From: Ciona intestinalis
Taxonomy: Eukaryota; Chordata; Ascidiacea; Phlebobranchia; Cionidae
Reading direction: 5' to 3'
DNA: 64,000 nucleotides
NCBI RefSeq assembly: GCF_000224145.3
Contig: NW_004190421.2
Span: forward strand, 29,578-93,577
Shown here piece by piece: positions 36,001 to 45,018 of this stretch (its first letter is position 1; each line of letters opens with the position of its first letter). The notes beneath the pieces are model-generated. The model saw only the letters and a program-made list of their open reading frames with translations, was not told where the DNA came from and made no database searches. A program made the translations under genes and the position numbers.

Positions 36001-39000
36001 TCGATGGCGAGAAGACAATTATATTGAATCCATCGGAAAAACAAAGGTGATGACATCATTCATTATGACATCACATATTATGACATCACACATCATGACA
36101 TCACATATCATGACATCACATATTATGACATCACATATTATGACATCACACATCATGACATCACACATCATGACATCACACATCATGACATCACACATCA
36201 TGACATCACACATCATGACATCACACATCATGACATGACATCACATATCATGACATCACATATCATGACATCAGATATTATGACATCGCATATTATGACA
36301 TCGCATATTATGACATCACACATGTTATGACATCACAGACAAGACCACGAGGAGTCCGAGTTCGAGGTCCACGAAGTTTACGCGGTTGATTGCCTCGTTA
36401 GTACAGGAGACGGTCACCCGAGGGAGCTAGACACACGAACCACCGTTTACAAGCGAAACCCAGACATCGTTTACCAACTAAAGATGAAAGCTTCGAGGAG
36501 TAAGTTCGGTTTCTCCGATTCGTTTAAAAGTTATTTATTTTTTTAAAAACTTTTTTTCTACTTTCCATTTTGTGTTTCTTATTTGAACCAACCTCCAACC
36601 TTATGAAGTTGAAATACTGATCATTGTAAATTATTAAAGTTATAAATTATCACAAAGTAAAATGACTCTCCCAACCACACCCATGTGTGGTGACTATGAA
36701 CAAACACAGAACCTGAAAGTAAATTATTAACAGACCACGGATACACCAAGGTTAAACAAATGTTGGTGTTCATATTATTAAGAACTTATAACATCCTGCT
36801 TTTTGTAATATATATATATATTATTTGTAATTTTGTTATAAAGAACTTTATACAATTCTGTTAAACTCTTACAAGGAAAGTTTCACTAAATATATTTGGA
36901 ACAAATACTGGGAAGCAAACCATTGCGTGGTAATGTTACACAATCTCAAAGTTGTGAAAATATTATTTCAGAAACGTTTTTTATTCCCACGTTTTAAAAT
37001 AACTTGCAAACCATGGTTGCCAACACTTGTGTTACAACTTTCTTAGTTTTAGAAATGTTTTTTTATTTAAACGTTTAATAATAACTCGTAAATTTTAATA
37101 TAATACAAACTCATTAAAGCAGGTTTCATGCAAAACAAAGCAACCAACAGAACAATAACCTAAGTTTGTGCTTCACAAACTGAGGGTCGCGACAATATTA
37201 CAGATATTAATATTAATATTATTATTGCACAATAGTTAGTTTGTAAATTTAGGCAACGCTAAAATCATAGATATAATATAATTTTGTGTAAATACTCGTT
37301 GGACGATAAGGTACAACCTATTTCAAAGTTTGTTTATTTATATTTAACTTAATGAATGATTGGAGCAACTCTGCAGAATGAATTAGTTGAGGAAAGACAT
37401 AATAAACGAAGTAACCAGAGACCGACCGATATCAATTTTTTTCCACCGATACCGATATTTGACACTATAGCAAACATATGAAATGAACATTATTAATCAA
37501 AATTAATACCTGTATTCAAGATACTGCAAGTTGTTATAAATAAAAAATGGTTGGTCATCACTTAGTCTGCATGTTCTTAATAGGTAACTCCAAGTACGTT
37601 GCTTTTGTACAAAACTATGACGCACGTGGACGTTGAACTATGACGCACGTGGACGTTAAACTATGACACACATGAACGTTAAACTATGACGCACGTGAAC
37701 GTTAAACTACAACGCACGTGAAGGCTAAACTACGACGCACATGGACGTTAAACTATGACGCACGTAAAGATCAAACTAGGACGCACGCAAATGTTAAACT
37801 ACGACGCACGTAAAGGTCAAGTAGGACGCTCTCGCTTCGCACAACGATTCATATATCGGTGAAATATCGGCGCTTTTTTAGCGATACCGTTTATCGGTAG
37901 AACGTAAATATCGGCTGATAATATCGGTCGACCTCTAGAAGTAACAGTACGCTACATGCATTAAACGCACAACTGATGGGTTTCTGGTTGCATCACCACA
38001 CGTGGCATTAACGGGCGAATAACGCCATGTGTGACGTAGCGAGTAAAAAGACGATATTCAAGTTGTAAAGATCTGATAGAATATTGCTATTATAATAGCT
38101 GATGTTTCCACCAGGTGTGTTTAGTGAAGTTGAAAACAAGCACAACACGATGTGTTTCACTTTACGATCGCTAGAGGACGAGAAAAGGTCGAAGATGGGA
38201 ATCGTGGAATGTTGGAAACACGGGCTATGCACGCAGTTTCCTGTCATGTGGGAGAAAGAAGGTACGTGGTTGGGGAACTGAGGGTCGCAGGTTCAAGGCT
38301 CGCTGTGGTTCGCAAAGTAAAAAAATTTGTTGTAGAAAAATATTTTTTGTTTTTCGTTTATCTGTGTGTGCACAGATAAATAGATTTATAGAATTTATGA
38401 CATCACTAACACATTATGACATCACAGGGGAGTTTGTTGCCCAGTTTAAGTTCACCGTACTTTTGATGCCGAATCTCCCGATGAGAATCACGAGTTCGTT
38501 CTTCGATCAAGATTTCTACAAATCCTCGTTTCAAGTGACCGACCCGGAAATAATGGTAAAAATATCTTTGTCCACTGAAATAACACCACTGTATTACAAG
38601 TTAGAATTATGACAACTTATTTATTAAACAATTGCGCAGAAAATGACGATTTTAATTTTTACTTTTTCCAAGTAAATAAAAAATTATTTAACTTTTTTTT
38701 ATCCAAAATCTGTATTTATTATTTTATTGAAAATAAATAAACAATTCTTTGTTTAAACAATTTCAATCGACTTATTTATCGCAAGTGGCCTAACGTTACA
38801 AGGATTGTTTAAATTTGACAGTTAGAATTGTGACGTCATATTTGACGTAATTATGGTGGGCGCTCGACACTGGGCATAAGGTTGGGTGTTTTAGTTGCTT
38901 TAGTTGTTACTTTGTCCAATAATTGCGCAAAAAACAAACCAGTGAATTTTAAAAACATGTTGTTTATATTTTGCCCAAAAATTATTTAAATAGTTTTTTT

Positions 39001-39205
39001 TCAAAATTCAGTTAATTTTTACTTTTCCAACATCAATTAATTATTTATTTACTTATTTTGTCCAAAAACAATTTTAATTAGTAATTTTATTATTTTTCAG
39101 AATCTATTGAATACTTCAACAAGCCGGAGAGCGGCGAAGAAAAAGAAGAAGAAGGCGGCGTCGAAAGCTGTCGTTGAATCCGCTGAAGTCCCAACGGAAG
39201 GCTAA
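33016..39205 (+). CDS. PA2G4: PA2G4/EBP1 (proliferation-associated 2G4), 9 exons
   Basis: Exons: 33016-33109, 33325-33453, 34723-34831, 35496-35658, 35904-36046, 36339-36499, 38115-38261, 38428-38555, 39101-39205; all phases agree, giving 392 residues against 394 in human. Nearly every segment aligns: [117 protein letters not shown] and PMRITSS. The protein has the methionine-aminopeptidase fold without peptidase activity, binds ribosomes and rRNA, and works in growth control in cytoplasm and nucleolus; the C-terminal [10 protein letters not shown] patch matches the RNA-binding/nucleolar tail. Introns 5 and 7 end TTATGACATCACAG. An AATAAA lies at 39307-39312. Confidence 0.97.
33140..33255. 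repeat. Hairpin-forming repeat, copy 1 (PA2G4 intron 1)
   Basis: AAACAAACAAAGAAATATCT and AGATATTTCTTTGTTTGTTC are inverted arms around CACCCAGCGTTGTTCAGCGC, followed by GGCGTTTACACTACAGCGTAG. The same element appears in PA2G4 intron 4. Confidence 0.85.
33665..34060 (-). repeat. 98-bp SINE-tail array, about 4 units (PA2G4 intron 2)
   Basis: Four reverse-oriented units (CTCGCATGGCGGGGCAACGAC, ACACGGGTGTTCTGTTTCAT, CTTACAAGTTACCACGTATG). A short degenerate piece of the same family (ATGTAACTTATTTATCCTCG) lies at about 33465. Confidence 0.93.
35237..35429 (+). mobile_element. MITE, near full length (PA2G4 intron 3)
   Basis: TATAGTAGGGTGGGGGAAGA ... TGTCCCATCTTCCCCTATCC plus TACTGTA, 193 bp, ending about 65 bases before exon 4. 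Confidence 0.88.
35725..35885. repeat. Hairpin-forming repeat, copy 2 (PA2G4 intron 4)
   Basis: GAACAACGCTGGGTGTAGAT and ATTTCTTTGTTTGTTC, then CTACGCTGTAGTGTAAACGCC, then the inverted partner ACAAAGAAGTATCTACACTG and TGCGCTGAACAACGCTGG. It is related to the copy at 33140 but arranged around the other side of the palindrome. Confidence 0.85.
36050..36338 (+). repeat. 15-bp minisatellite filling PA2G4 intron 5
   Basis: About 19 copies of ATGACATCACATATT / ATGACATCACACATC run from the donor (36047) to the acceptor (36338). The final unit, TTATGACATCACAG, supplies the splice acceptor itself. Apparent open frames through it ([20 protein letters not shown]) are repeat artefacts. Confidence 0.97.
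37416..37937. mobile_element. hAT-like non-autonomous transposon, 522 bp, with 8-bp target duplication
   Basis: Termini CAGAGACCGACCGATAT and ATATCGGTCGACCTCTA are imperfect inverted repeats; subterminal ATATCGG/CCGATAT motifs repeat inside. The flanks carry a perfect 8-bp duplication, GAAGTAAC, at 37408-37415 and 37938-37945, the length typical of hAT transposition. No transposase frame. The centre (about 37612-37830) is a 23-bp minisatellite. It lies within PA2G4 intron 6. Confidence 0.88.
37612..37830. repeat. 23-bp minisatellite inside the hAT-like element
   Basis: About nine copies of ACTATGACGCACGTGGACGTTAA with variation (CACGTG and GACGTT boxes recurrent). It lies between the two subterminal ATATCGG zones of the transposon. 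Confidence 0.9.
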
Positions 39206-40326
39206 GCAGACGAAGGACAAATCACTGATTATTTTGGCGCCCCCCGGTGTTTCTTTGAGCGGGTCCAAGTTTTTGTGAACGTTTGAGTTGTTGGATTTGA
39301 AAGGGGAATAAAATTTTTGCAGGAAAAAATTTGTTTTTATCAATTTGAACCGTTGAATTGTACAGTTAGTAGTTCAGGCAGGAATGGTTTCGTCTACAAG
39401 GCAGTAGAAATAATATTTTAAACGTACATGTTTTCTCTATGTTTCTCATGTCATATCTATTTTTGTCTCATTAAACTACGAAACGAGTCCAAGACACACT
39501 CATTATCACAAAGTGGAATACTGACAGGGTAGATGAATTCTTGAACGAAAAATTAATCAGAGTTTAAATAGAAGAATGCAACTCTATCACATATTATCAT
39601 AAAAACAGAACACCTGTGTTACGACTGTCTTGCTCCGCCATGCAAGAAAAAATAAGTTACATTTATCCATTTTGTTAAATAATTGTGATTTTACGAGAAA
39701 TAGTCGCGCGCTGCAATATTTTAATACAACGAACAAAACATAAACTCAATGTCTGTGACGTGACAACTAAATATGTTAATTTCGAACATAACAATTACAA
39801 CACGTCGCTAAATTGTCGTTATGACGTCACAGTAGGCGTCGATGTAGTCGAACTAGATATTTCGCCTGGAGGGTTCGATGACGTGTTTCGATCCTCATTG
39901 TTTGAACCATTGTTACATATTCTAGTATTCCTACAGTAGCCGCCTCATTCTGTTTTATAAGAAACATTTGATGTTGATACTAAACAATCGAATAAACAAA
40001 TAGAATAACGTAGCCCACGTAGTCTTATAATACAACTAAATTCGTTGGTTAAACAGTAAGACATAAAATATTTGAATAAAAAAGGCGAGAATTCAGCTGA
40101 AGTGACAGCAGCGTTCACACAAACATAGTGAGTGCGAGTGAGAGTTCTTCTATAATAATATCAACGGCAGAAATAGCATAGATTGTACACGGTGTCCTAA
40201 AATTTTAAAATAAATATTACTGTTATTGTCAGTTTATAAGGTATATTTTTTGAAATTTCCTGAAAGGGCAGAATATTTTTTGAATGTCGTCGTCCATTTG
40301 ATTTTAAGTAAAGTTTTGATTTTCAG
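39206..40326. other. Spacer between PA2G4 and the Pro/Glu-repeat exon
   Basis: Holds the PA2G4 3' end, a SINE-tail fragment (about 39600-39662) and a stretch with a TATGACGTCACAG octamer (39820). The open frame at 39685-39939 has no recognisable content. A leader exon for the next gene may lie here but cannot be placed. Confidence 0.4.
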
Positions 40327-42930
40327 ATTCAAATGTGAATAACATGAGTAATGTAGGCGGTTTGGAAAATTCTGCTAAGTTAAATAAACCCAAACCAGAG
40401 GAACCAGAAGCTCCTGTAACACCAGAGGAACCAGAAGCCCCTGAAACACCAGAGGAACCAGAAGCCCCTGTAACACCAGAGGAACCAGAAGCCCCTGAAA
40501 CACCAGAGGAACCAGAAGCCCCTGTAACACCAGAGGGACCAGAAGCCCCTGAAACACCAGAGGAACCAGAAGCCCCTGAAACACCAGAGGAAACAGAAGC
40601 CCCTGAAACACCAGAGGAACCAGAAGCCCCTGAAACACCAAAGGAACCAGAAGCTCCTGAATCACCAGAGGAACCAGAAGCCCCTGAAACACCAGAGGAA
40701 CCAGAAGCCCCTGAAACACCAGAGGAACCAGAAGCCCCCGTAACACCAGAGAAACCAGAAGCCCCTGTAACACCAGAGGAACCAGAAGCCCCTGAAACAC
40801 CAGAGGAAACAGAAGCCCCTGAAACACCAGAGGAACCAGAAGCCCCTGTAACACTAGAGGAAGCAGAAGCCCCTGAAACACCAAAGGAACCAGAAGCCCC
40901 TGAAACAGCAGAAGAAACAGAAGCCCCTGAAACANNNNNNNNNNNNNNNNNNNNNNNNNNNNNNNNNNNNNNNNNNNNNNNNNNCAGAGGGTATGTGTGT
41001 ATGGCCTGNTACCGAAGGTTTAAGCAAACTAATGACAAATTATGTTTCGCAATGACTCGGCGAACGCAGTAGGTTCGAATGCTACACAAAATAAATATTT
41101 GCGAGTCACTGAACCTTGGGGTCGGTTTCGTGTAAGTAAATATCCTGCTCCTGAAACACCAAAGGAACCAGAAGCTCCTGAATCACCAGAGGAACCAGAA
41201 GCTCCTGAAACACCAGAGGAACCAGAAGCCCCTGAAACACCAGAGGAACCAGAAGCCCCTGTAACACCAGAGGAACCAGAAGCCCCTGAAACACCAGAGG
41301 GACCAGAAGCCCCTGAATCACCAGAGGAACCAGAAGCCCCCAAAACACCAGAAGCACCAGAAGCCCCTGTAACACCAGAGGAACCAAAAGCCCCTGAAAC
41401 ACCAGAGGAAACAGAAGCCCCTGAAACACCAGAGGAACCAGAAGCCCCTGAAACACCAGTGAAAAACCAACCAACCGATATGGATATACCAGCACCTACC
41501 CCTGACAATGTTGATGATAAGCCAATAAACGCGGACCCAAACATGAACCTTACGACAGCTTCCTTTCAAGTTGGATCATCAGATGAGAGTTCAGAGTCGT
41601 CAGATGATGAGATGGATGGAGGACCACTTGTTGTGCATCAGCAATCTCCAGGGAGGATCTAGCAGAGGATTTGAAGCAAGCATTAAAGGAAAGGGAGGAA
41701 AANNNNNNNNNNNNNNNNNNNNNNNNNNNNNNNNNNNNNNNNNNNNNNNNNNNNNNNNNNNNNNNNNNNNNNNNNNNNNNNNNNNNNNNNNNNNNNNNNN
41801 NNNNNNNNNNNNNNNNNNNNNNNNNNNNNNNNNNNNNNNNNNNNNNNNNNNNNNNNNNNNNNNNNNNNNNNNNNNNNNNNNNNNNNNNNNNNNNNNNNNN
41901 NNNNNNNNNNNNNNNNNNNNNNNNNNNNNNNNNNNNNNNNNNNNNNNNNNNNNNNNNNNNNNNNNNNNNNNNNNNNNNNNNNNNNNNNNNNNNNNNNNNN
42001 NNNNNNNNNNNNNNNNNNNNNNNNNNNNNNNNNNNNNNNNNNNNNNNNNNNNNNNNNNNNNNNNNNNNNNNNNNNNNNNNNNNNNNNNNNNNNNNNNNNN
42101 NNNNNNNNNNNNNNNNNNNNNNNNNNNNNNNNNNNNNNNNNNNNNNNNNNNNNNNNNNNNNNNNNNNNNNNNNNNNNNNNNNNNNNNNNNNNNNNNNNNN
42201 NNNNNNNNNNNNNNNNNNNNNNNNNNNNNNNNNNNNNNNNNNNNNNNNNNNNNNNNNNNNNNNNNNNNNNNNNNNNNNNNNNNNNNNNNNNNNNNNNNNN
42301 NNNNNNNNNNNNNNNNNNNNNNNNNNNNNNNNNNNNNNNNNNNNNNNNNNNNNNNNNNNNNNNNNNNNNNNNNNNNNNNNNNNNNNNNNNNNNNNNNNNN
42401 NNNNNNNNNNNNNNNNNNNNNNNNNNNNNNNNNNNNNNNNNNNNNNNNNNAAACACCAGAGGAACCAGAAGCCCCTGTAACACCAGAAGAACCAGAAGCC
42501 CCTGAAACACGAGAGGAAACAGAAGCCCCTGTAACACCAGACGAACCAGAAGCCCCTGTAACACCAGACGAACCAGAAGCCCCTGAAACACCAAAGGAAC
42601 CAGAAGCCCCTGTAACACCAGAGGAACCAGAAGCCCTCGTAACACCAGAGGAACCAGAAGCCCCCGTAACACCAGTGAAAAACCAACCAACCGATATGGA
42701 TATACCAGCACCTACCCCTGACAATGTTGATGATAAGCCAATAAACGCGGACCCAAACATGAACCTTACGACAGCTTCCTTTCAAGTTGGATCATCAGAT
42801 GAGAGTTCAGAGTCGTCAGATGATGAGATGGATGGAGGACCACTTGTTGTGCATCAGCAATCTCCAAGGGAGGATCTAGCAGAGGATTTGAAGCAAGCAT
42901 TAAAGGAAAGGGAGGAAAAACAGAAGCCTG
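40327..42930 (+). CDS. Pro/Glu-rich 9-residue repeat region, probable 5' part of the tetraspanin gene (gapped)
   Basis: After an acceptor (GATTTTCAG|) at 40326 a frame opens; the first ATG is at 40344 (MSNVGGLENSAKLNK). It then runs as 9-residue units PEEPEAPET / PEEPEAPVT coded by a 27-nt tandem repeat, broken by N gaps at 40935-40984 and 41703-42450. A unique segment follows the repeats: NQPTDMDIPAPTPDNVDDK, SSDESSESSDDEMDGG, DLAEDLKQALKERE. It is present twice (about 41455-41702 and 42669-42919), identical except for one A missing in the first copy, which shifts its frame. The exon ends AAGCCTG|GTAATT at 42930 in phase 1, matching the acceptor phase of the exon at 45019. The product would be an acidic, unstructured cytoplasmic segment; no family recognised. 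Bases 40985-41148 look like misassembled or foreign sequence. Confidence 0.6.
40935..40984. other. Assembly gap (50 N)
   Basis: Run of N within the 27-nt repeat; the round size suggests a placeholder. A further single N is at 41009. Confidence 0.99.
41703..42450. other. Assembly gap (748 N)
   Basis: Run of N between the two copies of the repeat-plus-unique segment. The flanking duplication suggests allelic or collapsed assembly. Confidence 0.99.
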
Positions 42931-43059
42931 GTAATTTAATTTTATCTTTTAGGAATACAAGTAAAATAATAAAATTAAGTCAAAAGGAAAGTAATTATAA
43001 TTTTAAAATATTTTCAAATTCACCCGATTGTTTATTCTATCAATTCAAGGTGTGTTACA

Positions 43060-43806
43060 TGACAAGCATTCTACGAGGTGTATGAAACAGAACACCCGTG
43101 TTATAACGACTATCGTTACCCTGCCATGCGAGGATAAATAAGTTACATACGCTGTAACTTGTAAGCTGGCACGAGGTGTATGAAACAGAACACCCGTGTT
43201 ATAACGACTGTCGTTGCCCCGCCATGCGAGGATAAATAAGTTACATACATGGTAACTTGTAAGCGGGTACGAGGTGTACGAAACAGAACACCCGTGTTAT
43301 AACGACTGTTTTTGCCCCGCCATGTGAGGATAAATAAGTTACATACGTAGTAACTTGTAAGCGGGCACGAGGTGTATGAAACAGAACACCCGTGTTATAA
43401 CGACTGTTGTTGCCCCGCCATGCGAGGATAAATGAGTTACATACGTGGTAACTTGTAAGCGGGCACGAGGTGTATGAAACGGAACACCCGTGTTATAACG
43501 ACTGTCGTTGCCCCACCATGCGAGGATAAATGAGTTACATACGTGGTAACTTGTAAGCGGGCACGAGGTGTATGAAACGGAACACCCGTGTTATAAGGAC
43601 TGTCGTTGCCCCGCCATGCGAGGATAAATAAGTTACATACGTGGTAACTTGTAAGCGGGCACGAGGTGTATGAAACGGAACACCCGTGTTATAACGACTG
43701 TCGTTGCCCCGCCATGCGAGGATAAATAAGTTACATACGTGGTAACTTGTAAGCGGGCACGAGGTGTATGAAACAGAACACCCGTGTTACAACGACTGTT
43801 GTTGTC
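43060..43806 (+). repeat. 98-bp SINE-tail array, about 8 units, ending in a gap
   Basis: Forward-oriented units (GGTAACTTGTAAGCGGGCAC, GAGGTGTATGAAACAGAACA, CCCGTGTTATAACGACTGTC), with unit starts 98 bases apart (for example 43451 and 43549). A 50-N gap (43807-43856) follows, and after it a SINE body fragment (CAACCCAGTGGTCAGTAATGG). Confidence 0.95.
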
Positions 43807-43856
43807 NNNNNNNNNNNNNNNNNNNNNNNNNNNNNNNNNNNNNNNNNNNNNNNNNN
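43807..43856. other. Assembly gap (50 N)
   Basis: Placeholder-sized run of N between the SINE-tail array and a SINE body fragment. Confidence 0.99.
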
Positions 43857-43975
43857 CAACCCAGTGGTCAGTAATGGGTTGTAATCATAACCTGATCTCA
43901 TTGCAAGACATGTGTTTATATTAATTATTCTAATTCTGTGGTTCAGTGGTAAACACAGTATAACTTTCTATCCAG

Positions 43976-44601
43976 GTATGGGTTGAAGCAAGCGCACAAG
44001 TCATCTTAACCCTTGGCATCACTTACCCGGGCCTTACCGCGTTCGGATCTTACAATAAGTTTCGTAATGATTTCTATAAGTGAGTATTGTGTTGTGGTTG
44101 TGTATGATGGCAGCAGGCAGAATGTAAATAATATTTCAACGGCACATTTGGTATGAAACACATGGTGTATTTCCAACTTTTCGGTTGGCCATCCATTCCC
44201 TGAAGGTCTTGCTGGAGGAAAAGTTGGAAATACACTTCGTTTTTATACCAGATGAGCCATTAAAAGTATATTTAGTATGCGTATGTGGCATTGTTGTGTA
44301 TGCTGGTGCCAAGTCCCACACAGCATGTGATGTATTCTGTGTAAATAAATGTTAAAGTAAAACTTTGTTTGTTTTTTAACGATTTTTTCAAGATAAAACT
44401 TAAGTTTCCCAGATTTTTTTAAAACTTTTTTATTCCAATTATTATAGCCTAACCATTCCATAAATTGTGTGTTTAGACAATCGATTTATGTCGTACCACT
44501 GGGGGCAGCAACGTCGTTGTTAATGGGGGTTGTAACATTTTCGTTACTTGGTCACTTGTCACACACACAGGGTGTCAAGGTAGAAGATTTGATTCAATCT
44601 G
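43976..44601 (+). pseudogene. Orphan two-exon fragment of an SLC6 neurotransmitter transporter
   Basis: Two exons with intact splice sites, 43976-44079 and 44477-44601, encode VWVEASAQVILTLGITYPG, LTAFGSYNKFRNDFY and then PLGAATSLLMGVV, TFSLLGHLSHTQGVKVEDL. This is the sixth and seventh transmembrane region of sodium-coupled neurotransmitter transporters (the SYNKF motif and the following V.ED.. segment are diagnostic). Helices 1-5 and 8-12 are nowhere in the window, so it is not a working transporter here. The entry phase is 0 while the upstream Pro/Glu exon leaves in phase 1, so inclusion in that transcript would break the frame; the exit phase (1) does fit the exon at 45019. Most likely a captured gene fragment inside an intron; a chimaeric transcript or assembly error cannot be excluded. 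Confidence 0.72.
44145..44260. repeat. Imperfect palindrome between the two SLC6-like exons
   Basis: GTATGAAACACATGGTGTATTTCCAACTTTTC and its near reverse complement (GAAAAGTTGGAAATACACTTCG, TTTTTATACC) flank a short loop, a small foldback insertion. Confidence 0.6.
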
Positions 44602-44682
44602 GTGAGTGAATAGTTGTGAGAATACAATGTAGTTATAAGGACAAAACTAACTGTGTTGGGCATGCATTAAATAATCACCCAT

Positions 44683-44970
44683 AAAGTTACTTGTAAGCGG
44701 GCACGAGGTGTATGAAACGGAACACCCGTGTTATAACGACTGACGTTGCCCCGCCATGCGAGGATAAATAAGTTACATACGTGGTAACTTGTAAGCGGGC
44801 ACGAGGTGTATGAAACAGAACACCCGTGCTATAACGACTGTCGTTGCCCCGCCATGTGAGGATAAATAAGTTACATACGTGGTAACTTGTAAGCGGGCAC
44901 GAGGTGTATAAAACAGAACACCCGTGCTATAACGACTGACGTTGCCCCGTCATGCGAGGATAAATAAGCA
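44683..44970 (+). repeat. 98-bp SINE-tail array, about 3 units
   Basis: Three forward units (GTTACTTGTAAGCGGGCACG ... CATGCGAGGATAAATAAG) directly before the exon at 45019. Confidence 0.93.
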
Positions 44971-45018
44971 ACTGACTTTTAATTAAGTACGAGAATAAAC
45001 AACTTCCCTCCCCTCCAG

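Noticed and set aside
36051..36338. Looks superficially like a CRISPR-type direct-repeat array
   Set aside because: No spacers, eukaryotic intron, 15-bp unit head to tail.
40304..41544. Minus-strand frames rich in SGASGSSGVSGA, collagen- or silk-like
   Set aside because: They are the antisense of the Pro/Glu repeat, which has a start, acceptor and donor on the plus strand.
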